From: Paramacrobiotus metropolitanus | Lineage: Eukaryota > Tardigrada > Eutardigrada > Parachela > Macrobiotidae | DNA length: 64,000 nucleotides | Reading direction: 5' to 3' | NCBI RefSeq assembly: GCF_019649055.1 | Contig: NW_026570266.1 | Coordinates: forward strand, 124,001 to 188,000 | Part shown: one piece after another, positions 37,247 to 49,813 of the stretch | Layout: each line of letters starts with the position of its first letter | How positions within the stretch are numbered: position 1 is the first letter of the stretch | The notes under the pieces: generated by a model | Databases searched by the model: none | What the model was told of the DNA's origin: nothing | Seen by the model: the letters and a program-made list of their open reading frames with translations, nothing else | Position numbers and translations under genes: made by a program

Positions 37247-39200
37247 TGCAAAATATGTTTTGCATTCAGTACTGTTTGAGTATTTCAATTATAAAGAGGC
37301 ACAAACGCTCAACTTCATGCATCTTTTAAAGATAAATTTAATGCATATAAATAAGCTATCCACATTATGACCTCAGTTTGCCACTTTGCACTAATTAAAC
37401 TACGTACATGGCGCTGAATTGTTTAAATTAACGGCGATTACTAAGGAAGGCTGAACAAAAAACAGTGCGTTGCAGTTTTGCAGGATCAGTGTTACGATGT
37501 TATAACTACAAAGTATAATTATTACACCGATTAATATATTACTACTTTACGGAAAGCACTGGCATATAAATTCCTGTTATTAACATTAGAAAGGTCATGT
37601 ATTAATTATATGCTGCTTATATCCATATGACTTATGAAGCGATGCCATAAATATTAGCGCAACCTGCAATTGCATTTTGGGCTATACCGTACGTTGTGAC
37701 CCTGAACAGTTAATGCTCCTTGAAGATTAGGCTTTTATTCTAATTTTGAGGTATTCTAATTTTATATGTCGACAAATATAAAAGTTATTGCAAATTTGCA
37801 AATGATAGATTTAGATACGACAAACTTTGAACAAATAGAACAAATCCGTACAGTTTATGTCTGTGTGCGGCAAAATATGACCCGTTACAAAAAGTGCTGA
37901 TTTAAGGGGTACTGTGAGTCATAATAAACAGTGGGTCATAATAAACTGCATCTGGGTAATTTTCCGGAGCGGACTGACACCAGCTGGCAGTCGGTTAAAC
38001 TAGAATAATTACAAAGACTAGTCTTTGTACACTATTTAGTTTACGGCTTGTTTTCGTACGGTCTATGGAGAGTCTGTAGCCAAAATGTTACACGATTCTG
38101 ATTCGCACATTTTAGGGGGGTGGTTTAGCACAGCACAAGCATCAAGTTACACAAAGGAAGATACTGTAAGGGACTATCTATAAACTACGTTCCCGAAAAT
38201 TTGTTCTGTACGTAGTTTGTGTATGGTCCCTAACTATACCGTTAATTACAAATTTTTAGTACACGAATAATACGTAATTTGCACAGCGAGTCCGCGACGG
38301 AATGTTTTCGCTGACTGCGAAGTAGGCAAGAAAACGCCACTTCGTGTTTTTACATGACGATAACTTCGTTACGGTTTTGTGACAACTTCTAAAATTTGGA
38401 CTGCTCATTGCACTCTTTACTTAATTATTTCGGATTAACTTCCAGCTAATCAGCTACGAAGGCGAATCGGTGATTTTGTATGCCTATGTCGTGTATTATC
38501 GAAATTGTAATACTACTTCGGGAGAATATGCTACTGTAGTATAATTATTATACGTAGGCTGATAATGCTGCTGCTATTAACGCTGTATGGGTTTTATGTT
38601 TAATTTACAATAGCTGTAATTAGCGATGTATTTAGTTAAATTATTTTAAACATGCACGAAACGAGCATCGACAAATACCTCATATTATTATTTTAGTGAG
38701 AAGCCGACACCGACATGCTTTTTACTTTCAGTTAATGCTGACCTGCTCTATTCTCTATTACTCTGTTCACTGTTGCTATAATGCATCTGTTTTATTCGAT
38801 TTATTGAGCTTTGATGCACAGGTTTACAGTCAGTGCATATTAACGTATTATTATACGTAGATCTGGTTACATGCGCACATTAACGGCTTATTATTTAGTA
38901 CACCTGGTACAGTATTTACATAGTTGTAAAAGAAATAAATCTGATTTTATTTTGGCCGGAAATGTCTAATAGCGGCTATAATTGTGGTTAATTCTTTTGT
39001 TCTTTTCAACATTCTTGTTGCTGCAAGTTATACTCGCAAAACCGTACGGTGCACGTCCCGTATTTCATTCTGAATGGGTTGTTGCCAATTAAAATGTTGC
39101 AGTTGTACTTGTACATTACTTGCGTTGCGTGTAATACGGGGATTCGCTGGACCATATGGTGCATATTTCCGGTCAAGAGTTAAAAGTTATCGAGATATTA
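37247..39200. other. Gene-free AT-rich stretch
   Basis: No supported gene. It contains a 61-bp miniature inverted repeat at 38170-38230, listed separately. Confidence 0.5.
38170..38230. mobile_element. 61-bp GGGAC...GTCCC element, near-solo TIR pair
   Basis: GGGACTATCTATAAACTACG faces CGTAGTTTGTGTATGGTCCC. It is flanked by TAA on both sides (38167-38169, 38231-38233). Its ends match the longer element at 60070-60301. Confidence 0.75.
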
Positions 39201-39224
39201 CTTTAGCAGTCTTAGGAACACTCA

Positions 39225-39325
39225 GCATTTTAATAGTCAGACTCAGCCTTTTAGTACTCAGACTCAGCCTTTCAGTAGTCAGACTCAGCCTTTTAGGGGT
39301 CAGACTCAGACTCAGACTCAGCGCT
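39225..39325. repeat. Tandem CAGACTCAGCCTTTTAG-type repeat
   Basis: About four imperfect units of roughly 21 bp run into a CAGACT hexamer run. The + strand reading is a leucine/arginine/serine low-complexity ORF that is not believable as a gene. Confidence 0.75.
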
Positions 39326-40596
39326 TCAGCGCGGGCCTGCTGATACTGACATTGACATGGTGCCGAGAGCGAGTGCTGAATAATTGAATGCTGCGATTTG
39401 GAGAAAATGAGATTCTCCGGGATGGACGCACAAAGTGTAATACTTTCATTTATTTTTCTAATTAATTTAGAATATGCCGCCATGTTGGGCCGCATTTTCA
39501 CTCATTACTCTGTTCATTTACCGAGGTGTTTTGGTTTTCTTTATTGCTGTGCTATGGCCTCGAGGGACCTCGGCGTCCCGCCCCGTGGCATGTCAGGAGA
39601 TCGGCGCCACCGCCCAGAATAGTGGGGCTGCGTGGGTATCGCACCGACTCCGAGTTCGCCTCGTATGTGCTGTGTCTACGGCCAGAGATTGGCATTGCAT
39701 GCACATGGCCGAGACGTTTTGATTTCATTCTGTTAGATTTTGGCTCGACAGCATGGAGACGTCCATGCTGTACGAGATGGCCTTCGATATTTGCGCATGC
39801 TAGAGTGACCCTTCGGGGCTGTTTCGATGTTGTGGGTTTCGTTCCTTTATTAACATCTGCCGATATTAATAAAGCTATCGTTTGTGGCGTCTTTGTTTTG
39901 GTTGCCTTCCTGTGCAGCGCGGGCACAGCGCTTACAGAGGTACACTTATCGAATCACTTTTAAAATTTGTTTAATCTTTTATGGTTGTGCAGCGCAAATA
40001 ACTAAGGCGTTGTATGCAGATAACTAAAACTGCGTCTGGATTTCTCCAGTTTGCAGCTAATTGCGAACATAGTACAATTATCCAGGATGTCCCGGCACCA
40101 AGTTTGTCCTGACGGCTTAATCTAACTCGAAAGCTTTAATTCTTTTTTATTAAACTTTAAACAGCCAAGCATCGCTCCAAATTCAAATAGCCAACAGGAG
40201 ATGATTTTTCGTTAGAACAGGCCACTGCCTCTCCGTACGTAAAGAATATTTTATGAATCTTCCATAACGACAGTGTATAATTTTGCTCAGGAACACACAA
40301 AACAACAAACAAACAAACAACAAGGAACAAACAAAAAAAACTGCCGCTGCAGTAATACGCGCCCTTATATATTCGCACAAAATCAGGAATGATTTACTGA
40401 ATAAAAGTTTGATAATGTGGAACGGAAATACTACTTAAAACAGTGGCCGCTTACAAATCGCATTGCCGATTCAGTGTTCAGGGAATTTATCGTATGATAT
40501 AACGGAATAGCTACTCAAGGCCGAAGACGAAAGACTATCATTTTGCAAGTCGAAATTACTAGTGGTTCCAAAAATTTCGAAAAACAGGCGCTGGCT
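39326..40596. other. Gene-free stretch with a GC-rich island
   Basis: At about 39550-39800 GC content rises, and ORFs are open on both strands (+ 39526-39963, - 39926-39552). Neither shows a domain I recognise. A small perfect palindrome, CAGCATGGA/TCCATGCTG, lies near 39750. An A-rich AAACAAACAA tract lies at 40305-40340. Confidence 0.4.
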
Positions 40597-43556
40597 TCAA
40601 CCTGCATAACATCCGTCCAGGATATACACGGCCAATCTGCTCAATGTGGATACGTCCAGTTCTCGCAGGTCGACTTCATCCCATTCTCCAGCAGGATGAT
40701 CGAGACGGCAACTGCTGAATCTGCAAAACCAACACTACGTTAAGAATACATGTAGTAATTAAGGTTGACATCACTCACAGTTTGAGAAACGAACGAATCC
40801 CGATCCAGTCCTGATGATAGGCCAAGTTCCGCACCCAGTCCGCATGCACACGGGCGATCTTGTCATGTAGATTCTGATTAATGTCCGGACAGTTGTCGCT
40901 AACCGCGGCGAGAAAGCGTCGGCACTGATCAGCCGGTGTTTCCGTAGAGAGAAAACGGAGGTACGGAATAACCGCCATCGGCTGTGGCTCTCTATCATCG
41001 GGAGGCAACCGCATGGTGCCTGGCCATGAAGAAGCGCCGTAGTCAAACATACGGCACAGCATTGTCTTGATTTGGATAGGATCCGACGCGGTGTAACGGA
41101 TTAACACGAACTCCTCACAGATGGCCATCAGTTCCGACAGTGTATGGCAATACAGTGACATATTCTGATAATTCCTGCGAAGGCCCAAAAAGGGCCAGCC
41201 TCCACCCGCTGTGTACTCCTGGTCGTCCTTGACGATTATCTTTGGCAGTCGGATACCTTTGGCTTTCAGTACACTTTTGATAATTATCGCTTTCCACCCG
41301 AACGAACTACCCAGCTGAAGGTAATTATCACTGATTGAATCCTTCTCAAGGAACACCAACGCTCGTGTGTGTTGAGAAACAGTGCAGTCCAGCATCGTTA
41401 CGAGATTGAAGTGAAGGCAAAATCTGGCAGCGTGGACATTTGCAGCGCTGGGGTTCTTCGGGCAAATCACGGAGGTATCCAAGAATACATGCTGATTATC
41501 GGCGAATTTTCGTAAAACAAGCTTCCAGAGCGCGCATACCCTGAAAGATGCAGCATATCAAAGGTCAGACAGATGCTGGTAATTATCCTGGTAATAATCA
41601 GTTAAAACGAACGCCGGAACACTAATGAAATCGCAAAAAATCAAATGATGAAATGCTATGTTTGTATTTAGATAGTTGGATAACTTGGATTAATCCATAA
41701 GTTGCAATCGATCAAGATTTCTACCCGGTTGTATTTGGCTGTTTCCGAAGTTTACAATAAGATGCAATGAAAAGGTTAGAAGTACTGAGAACGTAAAAAC
41801 TTTCCGGCCTATCACGCTAACAGTGGTACGGTACATCGATATTCCACCTGGTTTATTACCATGCTGATTATTTGTGTGGATTTGTTCATATTGTACAATA
41901 AGTAGAAAAATATTAGCGAGATACTATACTTCGACAAATGCCTTACACGGGGCCACGGGCTCCCTATAGAGTACAAGTCCATATCTGGGCTACCCGCCAT
42001 GTACTTGAAACAGCCGCAAAACTGCAAGTCTTAGGCCTTGTCCCGAATTCAATGCGAATCTCGCTATGGTACGGTTGCTCAACCGCACGAGGTGGCTGTA
42101 TGCAGTGGCCACGCCTACAGATACGGTACGCGAAGCCACCTCGCGAGGTGGAGTTGCTGTATCGCAACGAGATTCGCTTTGAATTCGGGACGAGGCCTTA
42201 GTAACCGCGCACAAGGTCGGTTGCGCACGCTTCTGGCAGTATTGACAGTATGGTCAACCGTTTTTGTTCGCGGTTACATTAATACTTGCAGTTTTGCAGC
42301 TGTTTTAATACTGGCAGTTTTGCAGCTGTTTCAACTAGCGGGTAGCCCGGATATGGACTTGTACTCTACAGGGAGGCATTTGTCGAAGCACAGGTAACTT
42401 GCCGTCTCATCCGTAGCTGAGTGACGGTATCCAAATGAAACAGGATACATGCAAGAATCGGATGTGGAAGGTCGCTCATATAAATCAATACGGGTTCCTC
42501 GACATCAACTGCAAAAAACAGGGCCTGGATGCTAATTCTGCTAAATTTTACTAGGGGAAAGACAAAGGCTAACGTATGCTGTTCCTGTACTACTTGCTGC
42601 GGCAACCGCAGAACACAGCTGCGGATGTCCATAATGCTTAGACGGTCATTGTAGTATGTTCGAAGCTCACCGGAAGGAAGCATGTCACTTATGCAGCCAC
42701 CAACGGTACCGTCCATCACTAATTTCGAGCGCCCTTCCGCCAGACAACGCTGACAAGCTTCCAGCAGAGATTCGTCATCCCAGAACATACTGCGTCCGGC
42801 TGCGTCACCGTGCACTTCCGCACACACGAAGGTGACCTTGTCGACACCTACCCGCACAAACACGCGGCACCCGATACCAAACTCATACCTACCGGCGTCT
42901 ACCAGACGGTGTTTACCGGCGCAGCGGAATTCAAAGAAATCCGTACCAACATAGCGAGTAAACCCACAACTGGCATCACACACGTCGCCGCTGGCCAGTG
43001 TCAACCGACAAGTAGCAACCAGACACCTGGGCATGCCCACCAAATCATGCAGTAAATGCGCCTGGGGAAACTGGATGATATGCTTCCGATAGACCAGCCA
43101 GTTAATACGGGCTAACAAACTCGGTTCAGTGTTCGTCGCCGGCAACTGTTCGGTTAAATCATGCCGGAACACGACACAGCCACCCGCCGCACTGTCATGC
43201 TGATTATCATCCAAGCGTACAACGCAGAAAGCCCGACCCAACCTGTTGATGTATGTGCCCGGGTGGAAGACCATCGGTCCGTCATCGCCTGCCCGCTGCG
43301 CCAGCAGCACATTGTGATTAACATATGGCGGGCTATCGGGGCGTAGAAAATGGTGCAGCCAGAGATGACTGGAATGAATCCATTCCGCTTTCACACTGAT
43401 CGAATCGAAATCAACCAAAAGCTCATCGCCGTCAATATCCTGAATGTATCCCAGCCACCACTGGCCGTTATCACGCGGCACCAGCACCGTGTTCCCGAAA
43501 TTCACTTCACGGGCTTGCTGATTCAACTGGCGGAAGTAGCGGGATGTTGTTATCAT
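40597..43556 (-). CDS. Family copy 9: intact four-exon Tudor-like/F-box protein, 625 aa
   Basis: The exons on the - strand are 43556-42671, 42508-42403, 41540-40779 and 40720-40597 (1878 nt). Exon 1 uses GTGAGC and exon 3 GTGAGT, while the exon 2 donor is GCAAGT, a GC-AG intron. Exon 2 is 9-12 nt longer than in other copies (VEEPVLIYMSDLPHPILACI). The Cys/His cluster is complete, and the second barrel reads GCRVFVRVGVDKVTFVCAEV. The start (MITTSRYFRQLNQQ) aligns with the family start, but two other in-frame methionines lie just upstream, so the first residue is uncertain. Intron 2 (862 nt) holds two nested MITEs. The gene is isolated by about 7.5 kb of gene-poor DNA on its right-to-left 3' side. 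Confidence 0.84.
41930..42387. mobile_element. MITE in intron 2 of copy 9 (outer element)
   Basis: The terminal repeat TTCGACAAATGCC/GGCATTTGTCGAA continues inward with GAGTACAAGTCCATATC...GCTACCCGC and its complement, interrupted at the left by an 18-bp insertion. The arms are about 80 bp. A second MITE is nested inside. The right end lies only about 15 bp from the exon 2 donor. Confidence 0.8.
42034..42197. mobile_element. Nested MITE with TTA target duplication
   Basis: GGCCTTGTCCCGAATTCAAT at the left faces ATTCGGGACGAGGCC at the right, with a further CGAATCTCG/CGAGATTCG match. It is flanked by TTA (42031-42033 and 42198-42200), typical of PIF/Harbinger-type elements. Length is 164 bp, with no ORF. 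Confidence 0.8.
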
Positions 43557-44881
43557 GTACATTGGGAGAGTCAAACGCACATTAAGACTGGCCATTTTAT
43601 ACAATATTCTAAGTGGCAGCAGTTAGGTCAAGTTATCACTGCGAAACAATCCTGAACAACTTTACTTGCGATTTTGAAAATGATGCAACCGTTGACACAT
43701 CCGTGTTGGCAAGGCTGGATAATACGAGTAGCTAATGCGCCACACGCACTGTACCTACATTCTACAGCCAACCTATGGGGAAAAACATATAACTGAAGCA
43801 ACTTGTCCAAACACTACCGATTCGACTGACTGGCGATACCGGCGAAAATTACCACTCTGATGCCCTGCAACCCGGCATGCTCATCATCCATTGCATGCTG
43901 GCGTAAACGAAGAAACAGGAAAGTCAAAACAAAAAAGGAAACAGGCAGCGAGACGAAACAAGCAGGTGCACTTACTGTACTGTCTCATACTGTAGCGGCA
44001 TGGAAATAGCTTGGCCCAAGCTGCCTCTTGTTACCTAATGGAACGAGAGAGGGAGCTCAGATGGAGCAGAGGATTGACGCCATCTCTAAAGTGGAAATCT
44101 AATTCTCTTTTCTCAACATTCCATTCTGTTGCTCGGCGTGATCTGTCTGAGTGGCTTGAAACTTAAATTAATCTGGCGTTTGTATTGTGCAACTTACCGC
44201 ATTCGATTTGTCTTCATCGTTACTCTACGAGTACTTCAAAATGGATACTTGTACCATTGCCGTTTTACTCATTTGCATTGCCTGATTACTGCATTGCTGA
44301 GTAACCAGTTGGTTCTAAGTAAGATACAAACCGAGCGATTTTCGAAACAACTACTAGCTTAAGCCCGAATATAGCAATTCGTAAGTACGGCTGTCTTTTT
44401 TTTAGGAGTACGATAGGAATGTATGAGCATTCATTCTCTCGTACTCCTAGAGCACAGCAATGCTCGTTCTCTGTACTTAAGACGAGGGGTACCCAACATA
44501 TGGACCCCTAATTTTTAGTGTGCACTCGGTGGCCAATGCACGGTCAGTTTAGCTTTTGCCGTATGCCACCAAGATGTTATGCTACTATCCGATAATTTTT
44601 TTATGAAGTTTCGTACGGTCATTAACAAAATAATGAGGAAATTAGTTTCAGCTCCGACCCCGGTAAAAATATTCACTATTCAACCGATTAGGAAGATACG
44701 TTGCCTTATGATAGGTATACGGACAGTACTGACAAAGGGATGCGATTAGTCCGGGACGTTACGACAGCACCCATCGCTATCAGTGAACCGATTCTCTAAT
44801 AACGCTGTTGAAACTGCAATCTATGCCTGTGCTGGACGAACAAATGAAGCAGAGCTTTAATTTTTATTCAAGATCGCTCAC
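43557..44881. other. Intergenic region between copies 9 and 10
   Basis: No gene. A 47-bp hairpin lies at 44403-44449 (TAGGAGTACGA/TCGTACTCCTA). Exon 4 of copy 10 should lie here but was not found. Confidence 0.5.
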
Positions 44882-46882
44882 TGCGTTTAGAAACAGACGA
44901 ATTCCGGTCCATTGCGCGGGATACGCCAGCGTCTCCACCCAGCGCGCATGCACTCCTGTGACCTTTTCCATAGCCTGCTGACTGACTGCCGGACAGTTCT
45001 CGTTGACCGCGGCCAAGAAGCGTCGACACTGTTCAGCTGCCGTTTCAGCACAGTGGAAGCGCAGCAACGGAATAATCACGTGCAAACGCTCGTCTGGTTT
45101 ACAGTATGTCCGCATGCCACCGCTTTCCGGCCAGACCGATCCGCCCGTGCGAAAGAGTTCATCCAACAAGCCACAGGGGGCGGTGGGATCTGAGGCGCCA
45201 TACATCGTTAGCACCACCTGTTCACATACCGTCATCAGTTCCACTAGTGTACGACAGGCATATTTCTCTTTCCGGTGATTTTGTGCAGACCCAGGAATGC
45301 ACGCCAGGAAGTACAACCATAATCGCCCATGTCTTTAGCAATTATCATGCGGAGATAAATTCCCTTCGCTTTCACTATTTGTCCGACAAGGCGCAGGAGC
45401 GGCGAAAAGTTGTTGCCGGATGCGAAATGATCACGATTCCGTCCCTCTCCAGTCTCCAGCAAATGACACTGTTCGTGTATCCTGTGATAGAGCGCAATCG
45501 AGTGACATTACCAATTGGTATTCGGAGTAGCAATACTGCGTGCTGGGAGTTTCAATGGGAAAGCTCGGGTCCTTGAATCTCCATCTGCCCAGCGGGCGGC
45601 GATCGAGGATAACGTGTTGCTTTGCGACATTGTTCCCTATAAGAAGATTCCAGAGGGCACAAACCCTAAACCGAAAGCATATAGCTAACACATATAGAAT
45701 CTTATCATCAATTTTAGTGGCGCTAGAAAATCAGCTGACTACCTGCTCGTCCGTAACAATTAGTTTTCGAAAATTGTAACTCGATCGGTGCACTATTGCC
45801 CATGTTTCTTGGCCAGACAGCTAAAAATGAAAATTCGGTACCTTTTATTGCATACGAAATAAATTCGCCCACATAATACAGTAAATTACAGTTATCAGAG
45901 AGCCGCTCGTGTAAGTGTAAGGTACAGGTACTGGTGTAATGATAAAGAGCATTTCGTAAATCAGCTATTGATGCACTTACCAAGCTGCAATTTGGCTATC
46001 AAAAAGCCGTTAACAACGCTGCCATCTGCTAGTCTCTCTTGTTGCGCGGCTAGGTGGTTTTGACACGCTTCACGCAGGGTATTGTCATCCCAGAACATGC
46101 GGCGAGCGGCTGGGTTGCCATGCATTTCGGCGCCCACCATAGTGATCGTGCTGTTTCCCACCCGCAGAAATACTCGACAGCCGAGTTCGATCGTAAAAAT
46201 TGACGGTCTTATCCTGGGTTCCAGGTGAAGTTGGTGAAGATAGCCACAACTGAAAGTGAAACGATCCAAGCCAACATATCGCCACCGAAATCTACAGTTC
46301 TCAATACACACTGGGTCCCCGCTCCCCAGCAACAATCGGCATGTTCGAGAGAGATGCTGGGGCATCATAATCACATCACGCAACAAATACGCCTCTTTGA
46401 AATTGATAACGTATTTCCGGTAGATGATGATCTTTACGGAAGAGACTGTGCTCCCCGTCCGCTGTAGGTAGTTTCTCCACGAAATGATGTCTGTGCACCA
46501 CGTAGCACTCATTCGTAGTGGATTGCCCATTCTGTGTCAGACGGACAACGCAAAACAATCCGGTCAGGTCGACGATGACAATGGCCGGCTGGAAGACCAA
46601 CGGTCCGCCGTCGACAAGCGGCAGCGCTACCTGCAGAGGAGCATCTGCGTATGACGAAAATGTACGATGGAGGTACTGGTGCAGCCAGACATGGCTAGCG
46701 TGGGTCCTCTGGGCGTGTACAGTGGTCGAGTCAAAGTCCACGAAGAACTGGTCGCCGTCAATATCCTGAATGTATCCCAGCCACCACTGGTCGTTGTCGC
46801 GCTGCATCAACACTGTGTTCCCGTAGTTCACCTCCCGCGCACCAGAGTTCAGCTGTCGAAAGTAACGTGATGTCGCATTCAT
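44882..46882 (-). pseudogene. Family copy 10: frameshifted, F-box and exon 4 lost
   Basis: Exon 1 (46882-45981, donor GTAAGT) reads MNATSRYFRQLNSGAREVNY to GEHSLF, then shifts frame near 46445 and continues with IIIYRKYVINFKEAYLLRDV. Its length is off by one base (or minus two), matching a single frameshift. Only the last few codons of exon 2 survive (LRTSR before donor GTAGTC, about 45750-45735), and the F-box itself is gone. Exon 3 (45665-44882) starts with a good acceptor (VCALWNLLIGN) and changes frame twice. Its end reads LFLNA before GTGAGC instead of the usual FLKL. No exon 4 follows. The gene is non-functional. Confidence 0.85.
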
Positions 46883-47338
46883 GGTGATCGCAAATTTAAT
46901 TCACCGAACACTCATACTGTAGTAGTCGATTAACATGTGAAAACAAACTGGCACAAACTTTCCATGAGTACTTACAAAGGAAAAGACAACGGCTTCCCTT
47001 GGCTGTTTGACCTTGTGTGCACATGTGACTTTGAATTCATATCTAAATCGCGTTTGCGTCTAAAGGTCGTTATGCAAATTGCAAGTGAATCAGAAAACAG
47101 AAACTAGCCAGGTGGGATTTACAGCTTAACGCTCGCTGGTCTCGGGGAAGCGTCTACGCTGTACGGAGAACATACAACGAAAAGGGCGTCTCCTCCAAGA
47201 AATATTGCTATTCGAAGAAATACATGAACAAATCTGTATGAATATGCATCAAAGCACAAATCTATGTAAAGGGCACACAATTACAACCACTATTCATAAC
47301 CTGCAGAAGGCACTGACGTTGTCAAGATGTGAGTGATG
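46883..47338. other. 5' flank of copy 10
   Basis: No ORF or repeat of note. It is bounded by the 3' end of a LINE. Confidence 0.5.
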
Positions 47339-49190
47339 CTTTATTGTTGCTCGTTACACTGTGGGTAATATAAAACAGAACCGCTCAAACTATAATAAAA
47401 AAATCTCTGTAAGCTTATCCACTCCATCCATGGTGCCCAGTACTGACGCCGCGTTCCCCCGTTGAATCTCAATCGACAGGCGCTGTCGAAGAAATTCGTG
47501 CGAGCGTACTTCTCCGGTTTGTTGTCGCAGTCTTTTACCCAGCTCCTTGACGATGGCGATGGCCGCCGCTCCCCAAGGGCCAAGCGTTTCAAAAGCGATT
47601 GGGACAAAGATATAACGGCCGTTCAGATAGGAATACAGTCTGATTTTCTTTTCCTCGGCTTGCGTAGCGGCGGCTCCCGCTGTGGCGGACGTTGCTTTAA
47701 CATGTGACGCGGCCACTGTGTCTACGCATGTCACATCCCATGCTAGACACATTCCGCGTTTCCAGGCGAATGTCGTACAGCCATCTGGGCGGCGTTCCGT
47801 TGTAGGAGATGTTCCGCGCGGCTCTAACTTTGCTGGCACACCCGCAGACACGCATGCTCTGCAAATGATACTGTTTAATCCACCGTCACGTGGATGCCTT
47901 CCCGCGGAAAACGCGCATGACAATCCGTGGTGACCATAGCCATCGACGGGTTTGTGGCATTTGTTACAATCATGGGTATCACAGATCGTAGCACCTAGAC
48001 GCAAACCGACGCTGATTTTCAAAGCATCGTCGTCCAGCAAGTTTCCAATGTGAGCTGAAGGCAATGCGTTCAACCAGATGCCGGCTTCTGGCCTTGACTG
48101 GGCAAGCAAGCGGGCTGTATTCACTTCGTCACCTCGAAACACGTCCAATAACGTTGACAGTGAAACGTTACAAAGTGGCAGATCCCAGGCTTTTTGGGAC
48201 TTCCGGAGGGCGAGTTCTGGGATATCAGGCTGACGCAAACCTAGTTTCCATAAATCAAGGGCTTCAGTAACGTTTACTACCCCGTAGTCTGGAAGCAGCA
48301 TGGACACCAAGCCGGACACGGATTGAATCGAAGCCAAAAAGGCTGGGAGAGATAATTCTTCCGACCGGCGGATGCCGATTCCGCCTCTGCTAACAGGTAG
48401 AGATGCCTGACGCCAGCAGGGATAGTCGTCGTGATTGGTACGCACATTGGACAACTTCTGGAAACATTCGCGCAATGTTTCATCTAACTGATAAAGCAGC
48501 TTAGGATATCTCCATGCGTTACAACATCGTAGCATGTAGATAATTTTCGGTGCGCCGAGGCAGTTTTTTAGGAGAAACAGCGCATGATGGCTTGGAAGTA
48601 CTTGCAACCGTTCACAGACCAATGTCAACGTTTTGGCTTTTTCTTCCAATAATGGTCCGACAGCTTCGTCCAGTACAGGAGCACCGAGTAATGACATGGT
48701 AGATTTCGACAGAATGCGCAGTTTGGGATAACGTTCAAGAAAGTTCTCTGTGACTTTACGTTGGGACTCAGCTGATCCACCGAGAATAAGCAGTTCGCAT
48801 TTAGACTCGTTCACCTGCAAACCTATGGCCATCGCGCCTTGAATAATTTCGGCAAAACTCGCGGCAACTGCCTCTGGTGTTCCGCCCACGGTTCCGTCGT
48901 CGAGAAACCACGCGTTCAACTTCAACCGCAATGCGATTAGCACTGCTCGGAGGGCCAGGCTGAACAGTAAAGGGCCTAGAGGATCGCCCTGTTGAAAGCC
49001 GGATTCGGAAGACAGCAATAATTCCTCGAAAAATAACACAGAATGGTGGCCGTAAGCACTACGTAGAAATTCACTGTATTCAGGAAAATGTTCATGCGCT
49101 GCGGCCAGGACGGCGTCCCGTGAGACTGTGTTGAAGGCGTTCTTGAAATCGATTTTGAGAACCACCTTCGTCGTATCAGCATCGATGCCA
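47339..49190 (-). mobile_element. LINE, 5'-truncated, RT + zinc knuckle + restriction-like endonuclease
   Basis: One open frame from 49165 to 47390 (591 codons), continuing a few codons upstream. It opens at reverse-transcriptase motif A (VLKIDFKNAFNTVSRD), then GFQQGDPLGPLLFSLAL and the catalytic FLDD box (AWFLDDGTVGG), thumb (ASLPVSRGGIGIRRSEE), a CCHC knuckle (CNKCHKP, then HHGLSC) and a C-terminal RPDG...WDVTCVD...K segment. The last fits the PD-(D/E)XK nuclease of R2/CRE-like non-LTR elements, though the clade is inferred. The RT N-terminus and any 5' DNA-binding domain are missing. The 3' end lies near an AATAAA-like signal at about 47340. There is no stop in the remaining ORF, so it is a recent insertion, between copies 10 and 11. 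Confidence 0.85.
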
Positions 49191-49813
49191 ACCGTATCAT
49201 GTCAAGATCGATGCCAACCACCGAAAGAAGCTGGAAGCAGTGTGAAGGAGAAGATCCGGCAGGCCGTGAGCCGAGGCTGTTCTACCAGTGCCGAGGCGAG
49301 CTACTCTTGCAGGCAGAAGGCCTTCAACTTTTTCCTTGGCATCTTTTTCTAGCTGGCATGTCTTTTAGATTTGGACTTGGTGCAACAAGTAATAGGTATT
49401 TACAATAATCTTTAAATTTTACAAAATATTACGCCGACGTTATCAAATATGATAACTCATACAGCCGATTATTTTTTTGAATTTTTATATAGAGATAGTG
49501 GTGATGCGGATAATGGTGATTTTTAGCTTTTATCAATTTACATTGAACCATACGATATTTTCACCAATGGAGGGTTTACGGACATAATAAACATAGGTCA
49601 GAAAAATATTGCAAGTTGCAGTTTTCAGTTCTGCCGAAAAAAAGCGCCTATTATATCGATTAGGTAGATTCTCAACAAATCATGAAAGCAGGATAACAGC
49701 CACTCAAGGCCAGCTAAAAAAAACAGAAGTGCAATCGATTCCAGCTGTTTCCAATCTTTCCAATTGGTGATGCACGCGACATCCGTTCTATGCATTGGAA
49801 ATTAGCGACCGCT
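49191..49813. other. Flank between LINE and copy 11
   Basis: ATCGATGCCAACC occurs twice (about 49180-49192 and 49206-49218) at the LINE 5' junction. A GC-richer + strand ORF (to 49352) reads EKIRQAVSRGCSTSAEASYS and is unidentified. The rest is AT-rich. Confidence 0.45.

Noticed and set aside
39526-39963. Open frames on both strands in a GC-rich island
   Set aside because: No domain, no splice-supported extension and no paralogue. Open frames are expected where stop codons are rare.
49128-49352. + strand ORF at the LINE 5' junction
   Set aside because: It starts inside LINE antisense and crosses the junction. The remaining EKIRQAVSRGCSTSAEASYS part is unidentified and too short to call.
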